Assembly: GCA_028622995.1 (NCBI GenBank)
Contig: JAJQJQ010000012.1
Span: forward strand, 4,526,001 to 4,590,000
Reading direction: 5' to 3'
Length of the DNA stretch: 64,000 bases
From: Panagrolaimus kolymaensis
Taxonomy: Eukaryota > Nematoda > Chromadorea > Rhabditida > Panagrolaimidae
Position 1 is the first letter of the stretch. Each line of letters opens with the position of its first letter. Below are positions 34,878-47,026 of the stretch, piece by piece. The notes beneath the pieces are model-generated. The model did not search any database, was not told the origin of the DNA, and saw only the letters and a list, made by a program, of their open reading frames with translations. The translations under genes and the position numbers were made by a program.

Positions 34878-35942
34878 ATGGTCATGGGAGACAAAACCGC
34901 CTGGAAGAAGAGCTACTTCGATCGCCTTCAAGTAAGCTACAAAAAAACTTTTGGTTTTCAAACAAATTCATTTATTTTTAGACATACTTTGAAGATTATC
35001 CAAAATGTCTTCTCGTTGGAGTTGACAATGTTGGATCCAAACAAATGCAAGAAATTCGCATTGCTATGCGTGGACATGCTGAAATTCTTATGGGTAAGAA
35101 TACCATGATCCGTAGAGCCATTCGTGGACAACAACATACTCGCCCTGAACTTGAACGTTTACTCCCTTACATCGTTGGTAATATTGGTTTCGTCTTCACT
35201 AATGAAGATCTTGGTGAAATTCGAAAGCAACTTTTGGAAAACAAACGCGTAAGTCCCTTTCCCATTTTCTCCAAAATTTTGATTACAATCCTTACTTTAG
35301 GGTGCCCCTGCTAAAGCTGGTGCCATTGCTCCATGTGATGTCAAGCTTCCTCCTCAAAATACTGGTATGGGCCCTGAAAAGACTTCATTCTTCCAAGCCC
35401 TTCAAATTCCAACTAAAATTTCTCGTGGTACCATTGAAATTCTTAATGATGTTCATATCATTAAAGTTGGTGAAAAGGTTGGTGCTTCTGAAGCTGCCCT
35501 TTTGAACATGTTAAACATCCAACCATTCTCATATGGTCTCGTTGTTCAACAAGTTTATGATAATGGAGCTATTTATTCTCCCGATGTTCTTGATGTAACT
35601 AAGGAAGATCTTCTCAAGCGTTTCCAACAAGGAGTCAGCAATATTGCATCAGTTTCTCTTGCTACTGGTTATGCCACCAAAGCTTCAGTTCCCCATTCCA
35701 TTGCTAATGCCCTCAAGAACATGTTGGCTATTGCTGCAGTTACTGACGTCACCTTCAAACAAGCTGAACGTCTTAAGGAATATTTGGCTGATCCATCCAA
35801 ATTTGCTACTGCAACAGCTCCAGCTGGTTCTGCTACAGCCCCTGCAGCTGCTGTCGCTGCTCAAGCTGCCCCTGCTGCTAAGAAGGAAGAACCCAAAGAA
35901 GAATCAGAAGATGAAGATATGGGCTTCGGTCTCTTTGATTAA
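34878..35942 (+). CDS. RPLP0: 60S acidic ribosomal protein P0 (uL10)
   Basis: Exons 34878-34931, 34982-35248 and 35301-35942 give 320 residues. The start [20 protein letters not shown], the rRNA-binding block [20 protein letters not shown] with [13 protein letters not shown], and the hinge and tail (A/P-rich, then [14 protein letters not shown]) are typical of P0. It anchors the P1/P2 stalk at the GTPase centre of the large subunit; the GFGLFD tail contacts elongation factors. Codon use is strongly biased towards C-ending codons (for example GCC, ACC, TTC), unlike its neighbours, as expected for a highly expressed gene. The stop is followed by AATAAA near 36000. Confidence 0.97.
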
Positions 35943-37100
35943 AAGATCTCACTTTTTTGTTTATTTATCGTTTCTTTTTTTATTACCTGTTTTGTTTGAA
36001 TAAAATTTTTATTTTTTGAATTACATATTTTCCGTTTATTTTCCATTCTGACCAAAAACAAAGAAGAAAATTAAATAGTGGAGACAAATGCTTGCTTCAA
36101 TTTGCTTGCGGCCACAAACTTAAAAGTTAACAGCTTACAAAGCAACAGCAGCAGCATAGCTTTTGGAAAGTGATTGATGACCGTTCGATATTTTTTTCTT
36201 TACTTATTTTATGATCGAAAATATGTTTGCCACGATTGCAAAATGAAAAATGAATCATTCTTTTAATGTATCTGATTTTTGAATGGAGTCTAATTTTTTA
36301 ATTTATGCAACTAAACTTTTAAAAATGTTTGATTTTATTGTTTTGAGCTTTTATCAATTTTATCGCTATCTTATTTTTCCAGACAATTGTTGTATTTGAT
36401 ACTTTTTGTGGTAACCATTTTTTATTTTTCTCTTTTTTTAATACATACGAAGATATATTCCAAGATTAACGACTTTTAGACTCTAAAGTTATAAAAAAGA
36501 CGGAAAAAAACTTGGCAAAGATTAGTGATTTTTTTATTGTGACAGATACAACTTTTTCTTTACTTTTTTTCTTGCATTTTGATTTGTAGCTTTGGTTTAT
36601 GAAAATTTCATTATTATTTTACTTTTTTGAATTAGGATGTTTTTAAGAATCTATTAAGAGGCAGTTATTTTTCGCTTAATAATAAGCCTTTCCGTATTAT
36701 CTAATCAGGAAGCAAGTTTAAGTTCGATTAATTAATATTTATGCAATATTGAAGCTAAAATAAATAAACAGGCGCTAATAATTCATATTTTTTAAAAATC
36801 GAATTACGTTTTTTATTGTCATGTAACAACAAACCAAACTACTGTGTATAAAAAATCCTCATCTCTTTCTTGAGGTTGGAATAAACACATTTTCCTTTAT
36901 TTTTTAGGCATTTAAAAATATTTTTTTGTAAATATCTTTTTTTTCCTTTTTGAGACTGTTAAGAAAAAAGGTATTTTTTTAAATAGACATTTTAGGCTGT
37001 TCTAATTTTTTGTCTTGCAAGTTTTTTGCAACGAGATCTTTGAACTTTATTTTTATTTTTTTTGAAATTTATTTACGGCGTCCATGTCGTTTTGGTTCCT

Positions 37101-37118
37101 TTCCGGAACATTCGCGAA
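37101..37118. promoter_or_regulatory. Perfect four-unit heat shock element
   Basis: TTCCGGAACATTCGCGAA contains four alternating inverted 5-mers (TTC-GAA-TTC-GAA at exact 5-base spacing), about 180 bp upstream of the Hsp70 TATA box. Such arrays bind trimeric HSF1. Confidence 0.85.
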
Positions 37119-37241
37119 AAAGAAAGAAGGAAAAAATGTATGTAACGAAAGACTTTTTTTGCGTCGCAGCGGGTGGAGCTTTTTTTTGTCTACTGCGGTG
37201 AGTTAGAGAAAAATAGTGAAAGAACACAAGAGAATAGTCGA

Positions 37242-37264
37242 GAATGTTCGCGGAGATACGCGAA
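37242..37264. promoter_or_regulatory. Second, imperfect heat shock element
   Basis: GAATGTTCGCGGA (GAA at 37242, TTC at 37247, GGA at 37252) and a following CGCGAAC at 37260-37264 make a weaker HSF array about 20-40 bp upstream of the TATA box. Confidence 0.6.
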
Positions 37265-37279
37265 CTTTAAAAAATTGAG

Positions 37280-37286
37280 TATAAAA
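37280..37286 (+). promoter_or_regulatory. TATA box of Hsp70
   Basis: GAGTATAAAAGCAGCCGAGCG lies about 110 bp before the ATG at 37395, with the heat shock elements directly upstream. GATAAAGGCATGTCAACC then marks the probable start region. Confidence 0.75.
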
Positions 37287-37394
37287 GCAGCCGAGCGATA
37301 AAGGCATGTCAACCTTAAAACAAAAAAGAAAGTGAATTTATTTTTACTACTCTTACTATTCTCAAATACTTTATTTATTATATTATAAGTAAAT

Positions 37395-39341
37395 ATGTCA
37401 TCCTGTAAAGCTATTGGTATTGATCTTGGTACCACATATTCATGTGTTGGTGTATATCAAAATGGTAAAGTTGAAATAATTGCTAATGATCAGGGCAATA
37501 AAACTACCCCATCCTATGTTGGATTTACTGATACTGAACGACTTATTGGTGATTCAGCTAAAGATCAAATGGCCCGAAATCCAGAAAATACCATCTTCGA
37601 TGCTAAACGTTTAATTGGACGAAAACTTGATGATCCCGTTGTTCAAAAAGATATTAAACATTGGCCATTTAAAGTTGTATCAAAAGCTGGAAAACCCGCG
37701 ATGGAAGTCGAACTCAAAGGTGAACGTAAAGTTTTCTCACCCGAAGAAATTAGTTCCATGGTTTTAACTAAAATGAAGGAAACCGCTGAAGCATATCTTG
37801 GCCATCCAGTTCGTGATGCAGTTATAACCGTTCCAGCATATTTCAATGATTCACAAAGACAAGCAACTAAAGATGCTGGCGCTATTGCAGGTTTAAATGT
37901 TCTCCGAATTATTAATGAACCCACAGCTGCTGCCCTTGCTTATGGACTTGATAAAAAACTTCAAAAAGATAAAAATGTTCTTATTTTTGATTTGGGTGGT
38001 GGTACATTTGATGTTTCCATTTTAACCATCGCTGAAGGAGTATTTGAAGTTCTTTCAACCGATGGTGATACTCATCTTGGTGGAGAAGATTTTGATCAAA
38101 GATTGCTTGAACATTTCGTCAATGAATTCAAACGTAAATATGGCCGCGATATTCAATCCAACAATCGTGCCCTTCGACGTTTAAGAACTGCATGTGAACG
38201 AGCAAAACGAACCCTTTCATCATCCGCTGAAGCCATAATTGAAATTGATTCCCTATTTGATGGAATTGATTTCCATTCAAAAATCACTCGGGCTCGATTT
38301 GAAGAACTTTGCAATGATTTGTTCCGTAAAACCCTTGAACCTGTGGAACAAGCCCTTCGTGATGCAAAGCTCGATAAACGAGCCATCGATGAAATTGTAT
38401 TAGTTGGTGGTTCAACTCGTGTTCCTAAAATTCAAAAACTTCTCAAAGAATTATTCCACGGCAAAGAACTCAATCTTTCCATTAATCCTGATGAAGCTGT
38501 AGCATATGGAGCAGCGGTTCAAGCTGCAATTCTCTCAGGTGTCAAAGATGAAACCGTTAAAGATGTTCTCCTCGTTGATGTAACACCTCTTTCACTTGGT
38601 ATTGAAACCGCTGGTGGAGTTATGACTAAATTGGTAGAAAGAAATGCTCGAATTCCTACTAAAGCCACTCAAACATTTACCACTTACTCTGATAATCAAC
38701 CAGCTGTAACCATTCAAGTTTATGAAGGTGAACGAGCCATGACTAAAGATAACAATCGACTTGGAACATTTGATCTTACTGGAATTCCTCCAGCTCCGCG
38801 AGGCATTCCTCAAATTGAAGTCACCTTTGATATTGATGCCAATGGAATCCTCCACGTGTCAGCAGTTGATAAATCCACAGGAAAATCAAATCGAATTCAA
38901 ATTAAAAATGAAAAAGGCCGACTTTCAGCAGATGAAATTCAACGAATGTTGGATGAAGCAAAAAAATATGAAGCTGAAGATAAAGCTCAACGTGATCGAG
39001 TGGATGCTCGAAATCGATTTGAACAATATCTTTTCCAAGTTAAGTCAGCCCTCTCAGATTATGGTGATAAACTTCCCGCTGATGATCGTTCATCCGCTGA
39101 ACAATTAATTACTGAAAATCTTCAATGGATTGATAATAATCAAATGGCAGAAAAGGCCGAATATGAAGATAAATTAAACGAAGTTCAAAACGTTCTTGGT
39201 AAAGTTATGGCCAAACTTCATAATCAAGGCGGACAAGAACAACAACAACCTGGAGGAGGACCACAAAATTGCGGACAACAATATGGCGGTAATCCATATG
39301 GCGGCGGAAATCAAGGTCCAAAAGTAGAAGAAGTTGATTAA
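37395..39341 (+). CDS. hsp-70: Inducible cytosolic Hsp70 chaperone
   Basis: One exon of 648 codons. The ATPase domain shows [12 protein letters not shown] (about residue 9), the phosphate-2 loop [15 protein letters not shown] (about 197) and [15 protein letters not shown] (about 335). The substrate domain has [20 protein letters not shown] and [15 protein letters not shown]. The tail is G/Q/N-rich and ends EEVD, which fixes it as a cytosolic/nuclear Hsp70 that binds TPR co-chaperones. Lack of introns, a perfect heat shock element and a TATA box mark it as the stress-inducible form. No residue of the catalytic centre looks altered. The divergent Hsp70-like gene at 10965-12686 is a distant relative, not a recent copy. 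Confidence 0.97.
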   Translation: MSSCKAIGIDLGTTYSCVGVYQNGKVEIIANDQGNKTTPSYVGFTDTERLIGDSAKDQMARNPENTIFDAKRLIGRKLDDPVVQKDIKHWPFKVVSKAGKPAMEVELKGERKVFSPEEISSMVLTKMKETAEAYLGHPVRDAVITVPAYFNDSQRQATKDAGAIAGLNVLRIINEPTAAALAYGLDKKLQKDKNVLIFDLGGGTFDVSILTIAEGVFEVLSTDGDTHLGGEDFDQRLLEHFVNEFKRKYGRDIQSNNRALRRLRTACERAKRTLSSSAEAIIEIDSLFDGIDFHSKITRARFEELCNDLFRKTLEPVEQALRDAKLDKRAIDEIVLVGGSTRVPKIQKLLKELFHGKELNLSINPDEAVAYGAAVQAAILSGVKDETVKDVLLVDVTPLSLGIETAGGVMTKLVERNARIPTKATQTFTTYSDNQPAVTIQVYEGERAMTKDNNRLGTFDLTGIPPAPRGIPQIEVTFDIDANGILHVSAVDKSTGKSNRIQIKNEKGRLSADEIQRMLDEAKKYEAEDKAQRDRVDARNRFEQYLFQVKSALSDYGDKLPADDRSSAEQLITENLQWIDNNQMAEKAEYEDKLNEVQNVLGKVMAKLHNQGGQEQQQPGGGPQNCGQQYGGNPYGGGNQGPKVEEVD

Positions 39342-42300
39342 ACACTTCTCAGAAGTCTTTGTTTTGAATTTTAAATTAACCTTTTGCCTAGTTTTTTTAA
39401 TAATATTTTTTTATGTGCAGTTGAAATTCTATGTTTGTAATTAATTTATGATTGTTTGAGCTTTAATTAATTATTTATTTGTTTATTGGGTCACAAACAT
39501 TGTATATTTTTTGTATAAAGTTTTTGTTTGCTAATAATAAATTATTTTACTTTAAAAAAAATTGTGTTTTTACAAGAAAACGCTTCGAGTGAAAGCCTCT
39601 TTCTAAAGTTTTTTTTATTTGATAGACGCTCTTCCTAAAATATTAAAAAAATTGTTTTTATTTATTGTCTTTCAAAAAAAAGTAAGGAAGAAAATAATAA
39701 TTTGTAGCTGCCAAAAAGTCACTAAAAGTCACTACTACCAAGTTAAGCTTTTTTCCATCTGATTGGAATATTTATTGCTTTTGCTTCTTCTTTTTCTTAT
39801 GATTGACATATCCTAAAACAGGTGTTCCAAAACCAAGATCATAACGTACATATTTTTTTTTGTTGCCATCGTTGTTGTTTTTTTCTTCTTTGGTTTTGGC
39901 ATTTTTTGACATGTCAAAAACCGGGTTAGTTTTTTTGTAGTAATCTTTTGACAGATATTTTCCCGCTACTATTTTTTTGTTGTTGGAAGAAGAAAGGCAT
40001 TTTATGTGGCGCCATTTTCTCAATCATCTGTTTCTATTGCCTAAAACAAGTCCTAGAATTCAGCGGAGAAAAATAATTTCAGTGTTTTTGTGTTATTCTT
40101 TTTTTTCTTTTTACTTACCAAAAAGTATCTCATCATTTTAGGCATTTTAAAAAGTCGGTAAAAAAGTGTTGATTGTAAAAAGAAAAGAAAAGGGAAGCGC
40201 TAATTTAACTTATTCCTTTTTTTCTTTGGCTTCTTTCTTTTTTATACCCTCTAAAGAATATGCAACTTTTTTTTCTTCTTTAAAGACAAAAAAAAGTTGC
40301 CGAAAGGATGTGTCGAAGGCGGTGATTAATGTTTTTCTCAAATGCTTAAAGGCTGCTTACTTGCTAGTTGGATGGATTTGTTGCTGCGCGAGATAACATC
40401 AATTCAATCTGCACATCACAAAAACAAAAAAAGCTATTTATCTTTTGTTTTCTCTCTCATTCAATTTAAAGTTCAGAAAAAGTCCAAAAGTGCCGAAATG
40501 CGCGAACTTTGATGAAGAAGAAAAAAAACCGCCAAAGGATGTCTATCAATGGAGCCTATTTTTTAAGATCTTTTGGAATATGCAAATTTTCTAGGCGTGG
40601 TTAAAAAAAATGGATAATGACATCAAAAAAAGCAATTGTGAAAAATTTATTTCATACACAGATAGATGACCTTGCATAAAAAAAGTTTGAAAAAAAGAGA
40701 GTTAAATTTAACCGATCTCCTGTGGCGTTTAAAAAAGGGTTCTTTGAGTTTAAAGAATTAGGTAATGCGTCTTTTGTGGTTTTGTTAGAATAAGAATTTT
40801 TTGAATTTGAAATTTACTTATTGAATTTTTTATGCTCGCAAAATAATGATTTTGTTTTTTGATTACTTTGCTATGGAATAATTGTTTAGTATTTTATTTA
40901 CGAGGCATATAAACTTCAAATTTCTCAACAGATGGTTTTTCACTTTACGTTTGTATCAATCTTCCTTCACTCATTTTTTGATTTCATTCTTCAATCAAAG
41001 CTAACTTTTTTTCTTTGTTTGCATTAACTTTTTTTCTTCTTGTAAGTACTATTTGAAGAGGTTTTTAATTATTTTACGGAAATGCTCCGTGTCCAGTTTG
41101 ATTCTTCATACTTTTCAACCAACAGCTTTCATTTTTTACATTTTTTTCTCTCGCGTTATAAATTTTTATTTATAAAACTTTTTTTACACAATTATATTAT
41201 TTTAAAACAAAAAGAAATCATGTGTTAGTTTTTTTCCGGATTTATCCGCATATGTTTTTTGGTTTGTTTTTGCTTCTGTAACATTACAATCCACAAAAAC
41301 AAGAAGAAGAAAAAACAACGAAAAAAGCTCTTGAATGAAAACAGCGTTGTTGAAAAACAACATTCAACAAGCCCTTTTCCAAATTGGTTGTAAAATTTTT
41401 CAAAAATGGTTTTAATATTTTTTCTTGCTTTTCGATTTTATCAAAGCAGAAAAATTTTCTAAAATTTTTTTACATCATTCTTTTCTATATTAACCTGAGA
41501 CAACTATTCCGCTTCCGTGATACTCATTCTTCGAGTTCCTATTTTTTCAAAAAGACTACTTTCTTTGAATTTTTTTTATATTTTAAAAAACTTTTTTTTG
41601 TCCATTATTGTTTTTTTCTTTTTGACGTGCTATGACATCTATTTTTTTAATCGAAGATGTCATTCTTAAACATAAAAAATAACATTAAAAGACACTTATA
41701 CAAAGCGATAAAGAAAAACGCATTTTTAGCTAAAGCTTTTTTTTGTTTCTTTCAAAACTTTAGCAGCTTGCATTTTATTCGACCAAAAGCAGGAAAGATT
41801 TTTTTTGCTATAAAAGCTGATTAAAATTTTTTTGAAATGTAAACTTTTTAATATTTTTTTTGTAGGAGATCAAAAATAAAATTGCGCATTTGCAAATGAT
41901 TAATTTTTGGCTTAATTCAATCTTTGCAAATGATCCACCGCAAGCAGCAAGTAAGTAAGCGGGTTTTCCTCCTTTCCCTTTTTTACTTTTCTGTTTTAAA
42001 TAATAATGAATGAATGAGAGTGACCGATACTGCTGCTGCTGGCGCTAGTGGTGATGGTCAACTCAACAAAACAACAACCGAAAACAACACAGAGAGAGGA
42101 GAGAAGTAATTCTGTCAACCATTTTTCTAACTTTTGTTCTTTTCCTTAATATTTTTTTCATCATCCAAAGAAAATTTTGTTTATCGGTTTGGGCTTGCTT
42201 TTTCTCAATATTTTTGGATTTATTAAAACTTTTAGCGGTCGAAGTGAAAGCTTTAACTTTATCTTACTTTCCATGATAGAAATAAATATGGTATTAAAAA

Positions 42301-45300
42301 ACATGTGTTCCATAAATCTCTCTTCTTTTTTTGTCTTTGTTGGTTTCATTCTCGCAATCTGTGGTTATGATCAAAGACAGATTAATTCTAGATTATCTAT
42401 CTTCAATCAGTAAATCATCATTAACTTAAGAAATCACGCGACTAACTGACCAGCTCTATTCGTTGTTTTATTTGATGACCACTTTTGTAGTTGTATGAAT
42501 GAATGTGTGTCTGTCTTTACATTGGACTTTCACAAGAGGGAGAAAAAAAGCTTATTATTTACTTTCATTTTTTTTTGTTCTGTTGTATTCTTTAATCAAG
42601 TTTCTTTACTTAAGCTTAACTTAAGTAGATTTTGATAATGCGATATTTATTTAGTTTGTAGCTTTTAACCAAAAGTATATTAGAAAATTGTTGAATGAAT
42701 CCAGGTTCATCATAATTTAACTTTTTTTAAATATATTTGCCTCATCCACCTAATTTTCATTGAATTTTCTCACCATTAATTTTTACCGGAAGTTGTTTTT
42801 TATTTATTTTTTCTGTGTTCATTTATTGGACCATATTTGATTTGATGATCCGTTTTTATTGCATTTTTTTATTCCAAAAAATCTCTTTTATTTAAAAAAA
42901 ACCACCTGCGCGAAAGCTTTCATTTTATGTGCTCTTTTCCAAAACTATAGTTTTTTCTTAATTCAAAAAATAAATACATATACATATTTGTCTTGACCAA
43001 CTGCCATCTTTGAAAAAAAGTGTTAATTGAAACAAAATGCCTTTTGTTTGTCGCCGACAACTTATTGACTCTCTTCTCACTTCTTTTTTTTGAAACTTAA
43101 AACTCCACCGAGAAAAAAAAATAATCCAACTCAAAAAATTTTGGTTTTTTTTTGCTTACTGGTTTCATTTATATTTTTCTTCACACTTAGTTGCAATTTG
43201 ATCGGGTTTCCGAGTAGAAAGAAAAAAAAGTTTCATACTTTTAATTTGCAAACACATAAACAACCAAAAAGAATAAAAGAAGATTAAACGTTTTTTGTTC
43301 TTTCCGGAAATTAATTTTTTGTGATTTATTGATACTTTTCTTTTTGAGTTCCATTCAGTCAGACACTAAAGTTGCAAAGATTTATTCATTTTTTTTATTA
43401 TTGTGTGGAAAATATTTTTTTAGAAATAAAATATATACTTTTCAATATTGGTCACTTTTTTCTTTTTCTTTTTTTCTTGTGGCCACTAAGCTTTAATCTT
43501 ATTCATCCATGCCTAAATCAGATTTCCTTTTTTGTTGCCTTTGCTTTTCTTTTTTTTTTGTTGCAACTTATTTTAAAAATGTCGTCGTTTAGTCTCACAC
43601 ATTCAAGCTTTGCATTGGCAAAATTTCTAACAACTTTTTTTTTGTTATGTTTCTAAAGTAAGCTTTTTAAGTATTTTAAGTATTTTAAATTTTGAAGCGA
43701 GCCATGATCAAAACCATTTTCTTATTTTAAAAAACCCGTGTCAAAACAAAGAGAAGTTGTGTTTTTTTAATTTACCTCATTTTTTGGATATCAACTCTTG
43801 TCTTCCAATTTTGTTCCTTTGATCTTTTTTTCCATTTCCCACGTCCAAAAAACCTGCCAGCTATTTTCTCATTTCCTTTTCATTTAATAAACCACATCAC
43901 CTTACCTTAATGCCGGTTTTCCTTTGCCACAATTCTTTATAGCGGTAACTTTTTTTTCATTTATAAAAAGAAACTGTCAAACATATTTCTTTCAAAGTTT
44001 GCCTTTTTTCTAAAAAGCTCAATAGTAATATTTTTTTGTCACTGCTTAAACGCGCGTTGCCGCCGCTTACGATTGAATCACTTTCAAAAAGGTCACTCCA
44101 CTTTGATTTTCGCTCAACCTCCAACTTCCCGCATTTTTTCTCCTCCAATTTTTTTTCTCAATTGCGCTCCTCAAAAAATTGTCCAATAAAATAAAACAAA
44201 AAATTAAAGGAACGTTAAGAGAGGAAGCTTTATCGTCAGCTATGATCGTCCTTGGAAAAAAACTCCCGTTTTTTTAAATTTATTTCTAAAAAAGAAACGA
44301 TGAATCAAAATAAAGTTTTGAGCAGCGAGTTCTTAGGTAAAAAAAAAACGGGTGAAATTTTCAAGGTTTTTTGTTAAATTTGCTCAATCAAGAGTGAAAA
44401 GTGAGAAGAGATAAAAAAATTTGAAAGAATATATTTATTTGAAAGTTTAAAAATTATTAAATTTTTATTTTAATTTAATTAAAAAGTGAAGTGACTGATT
44501 GATGTGTTTTTTAAATAGCGTCAACAAATATATTTTGTTTTAGAAAAATACGGTAGAACACTTTTTGATGAAATTATTCTTTTTCGTGATTTTTTTGCCC
44601 CCCAAAAAATATTACTTTTTTTCTTTGAAATTCTTACTTTAATAAATAACAATGATTTTTTTTCTGATCAAAGCTTTTATGACAATCTTACCCATGCTTC
44701 TTTTTCTTTTATTTTCGAATAAAAAAATAATAAAAGAAAGCTAACAACAATCAAAAAAAGTTGCTCTTCGATGTAACAAACAAAAAAACGTTACTTTAAA
44801 GCTTGCTTTCTATTTTTTTATTCGTCTTCAAAAAAAGCGTGAATTGGAATATTAAGCCTTCGTACATTTTTTTACACTTTCTTTTTATTAAAATAAAAAT
44901 TTAAAATTGTATTTTAAAGCTGATTATTCTTGCCTAATCTTAAAAGATAAACTATAAACATTTTCGCATTCAAGAGATTTATATTTAGATATTTTTAATA
45001 TTTTTCATTAGCGGCTTTTCAAAAAAGCTGTCGTTAAAGTTAGTAGATTTTTAGTTGTTTTTTTTTTCTTCATTCAATAAACGTCTTAACTTGAACATTC
45101 ACTCACTCTGTCACTTTCTATTTTGTTTGAAAAAAAGTGTCAAAACAAATTCTGACAGAAGTGTTCATTTTTCCTCCCATCTTCTTGATGTAAAAGAGAC
45201 GCTCAAAGAATTTCCTGGTGGATCTATCTGTCTATTCTTTTTATAACACATCTTTCCAAAAATTTGAAAATATTTTTTAAATAAAGAAGTCTTTTTAAGT

Positions 45301-47026
45301 TTTTTTAAAATTTATTTGTCATTTTTTATTCCAAAAAAAGTTTCAAAAATAAAAAAGAAACCAAACGAAAAACTATCTTTCTGTCATGTCATTTATCTTT
45401 CATCCCAATTTTGGAGATAAAAATTAGCTTCGCATTGTTTGAAAATTTAACGAAGACAAAAAAAAAGAAGATTGACATAAACCGCATCAATTAGCAGTAT
45501 AAAAAACACAACAAAGGCGACGACAGCAACAAAAAAAAACGCGTTCTGTTTTTTTCTTTTTTTGAAACGACGAGTTCTAAAAATGAGAGAGCCTTCTTCG
45601 AACGCTTTTTTCTGTTTTGGGAGTAAAAAAATATTATTTCTAAAAAAGTTAGTTTTGATAGGTTTATTAGATACATATTTTTTATCTGTAACTTTTTTTT
45701 AAGCGTCATTAAATAAAGGCCACTTTTTTATTATTGCCAACGTTATTATGTTTTTTTTGAAGATGAAAAATGAAGAAGACTGCCTTAGTTTTTATGTCAT
45801 TTGCATGTGAAAGAGAAAAAGATGGGAAAGAAGAAAATGAGTTTTTTGTTCTTCGGCATTTTGATGAATGAGGCAATAATAATGAATTTGAACTGGCAAC
45901 AAAAAATAAGAAAAATAAGATCACGTTTTGTGTTGGCAAACGGTTGCTTTGGTTGTTAGCTGAAAATATAATTAGTGAAAGGTTTGGAAAAATTATGACA
46001 AACTTTAGAATTATGATAAGTTTTTAGATCAGGTGTTTCAGGATTTGTAAGTAAATATTTTTATTTTTTTTAAATAATCTTTGCCCGTTTTCATTGTCGA
46101 TCGGGTTAGTTAAGTTGCAAAAATAATGTTTATGGATTTATTAAACTTAGGGATTTTATTCGAAACATCTTTGGTTTGATGCCACCGATAAAGGCGAACT
46201 ATAGGTAGTCCTCTAAAATTCCATCCAAAGTTTTTAAGTTTAAATTTTATTATCCCTTTTGTTTTTTGTTAATATTTTATGCTCCGGTTTTTACTAATGT
46301 AGGCTTCAAGTCCATAGTTTTCGATTTCCATTTTTTTAAAAGCACCCAGCGATTAAGTTTTTGGAAGAAGCAAAACTTGTCTTCTTTTGTTTTTGTAATC
46401 TTTTTTCTTTCCGTTTTTAACTGACCGATAAAAACCTTTTAAACCTACTTTTCTCCATCCTTTTAAAACCTCTTTCATTCATTTCATTAACGAACTTAAA
46501 AACTTAAAAAAGAAAAAATGTTTTAAGCTTCTTTTTTTACCCTTCCATTTTTGCTTCAAGAGCTTCTTTTGTTTTTCTCGCGATAAAAAAAATCTTTTAT
46601 GCTACAAGTTTTTCAAAATGAATTGGAACATAATTTTTTTTCATGGACCAATTTTTGTTCTTTTAATTTTTTTGATTTCGTGGTTTCTTTTTTTTTATCA
46701 ATGATTTGTTAATATTGCTTTTTGAAATTAGTTTTTTTAAATGACGAATTATTTTTTTAGATTATAACTCATTTTTTGTATGATTAAAAAACAGCCGTAA
46801 AATAATAATATTATAAGTCAAAAAGCAAGCAAGCGGGTGATAGTCATTCAAAAAATCACATTACTTCATTTTAATAAGCAGCAGTTGATTGATATAAAAA
46901 AGCGAATATTTCTCTCTCTTTTTTATATCTTTTTTTTAATTTGTAGCAGTTCGTTATTTTTATATCTTTCGCAACAAAAACATTATTCCAATAAAAAAGT
47001 GGTTTATAAAGAAAACTGGATTTTGA
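39342..47026. other. 7.7 kb T-rich gene desert upstream of the CCDC85-like gene
   Basis: Extremely T/A-rich. Open frames are F/K/L homopolymer-like. The 252-base minus frame at 39772-40023 lacks an ATG and is not called. The only structured site is a TATA box with exon-like sequence at 41809-41950 (separate entry) and an ATG frame of 31 codons at 42014-42109 (MRVTDTAAAGASGDGQLNKT...). The stretch may be distal promoter or untranslated exons for the developmental-type gene on its right. Confidence 0.45.
41809..41950 (+). other. Possible orphan promoter and first coding exon
   Basis: GCTATAAAAGCTG (TATA at 41809-41816) is followed 80 bp later by ATG at 41896 opening MINFWLNSIFANDPPQAA and then a perfect donor A|GTAAGTAAG after 41950. 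An acceptor-like TTTTTTTGTAG just before 41868 could make it an internal exon instead. Two copies of TTTGCAAATGAT (41889 and 41923), octamer-like sites, lie inside. No downstream partner exon was found: the phase (1) does not match the CCDC85 second exon. Confidence 0.3.

Larger units (their letters stand above)
35943..37394. other. Intergenic region with the heat-shock promoter of Hsp70
   Basis: The left part carries nothing recognisable. The right 300 bp contain heat shock elements and a TATA box (listed separately). Confidence 0.6.

Noticed and set aside
39772..40023. Minus-strand 83-codon K/N-rich frame next to Hsp70
   Set aside because: It begins at a TTG directly after a TGA. The real ATGs nearby lie in another frame and soon stop; there is no splice support.
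42177..42413. Hydrophobic plus-strand frame in the desert
   Set aside because: No ATG at its start and only a poor acceptor. T-rich DNA readily yields such membrane-like peptides.
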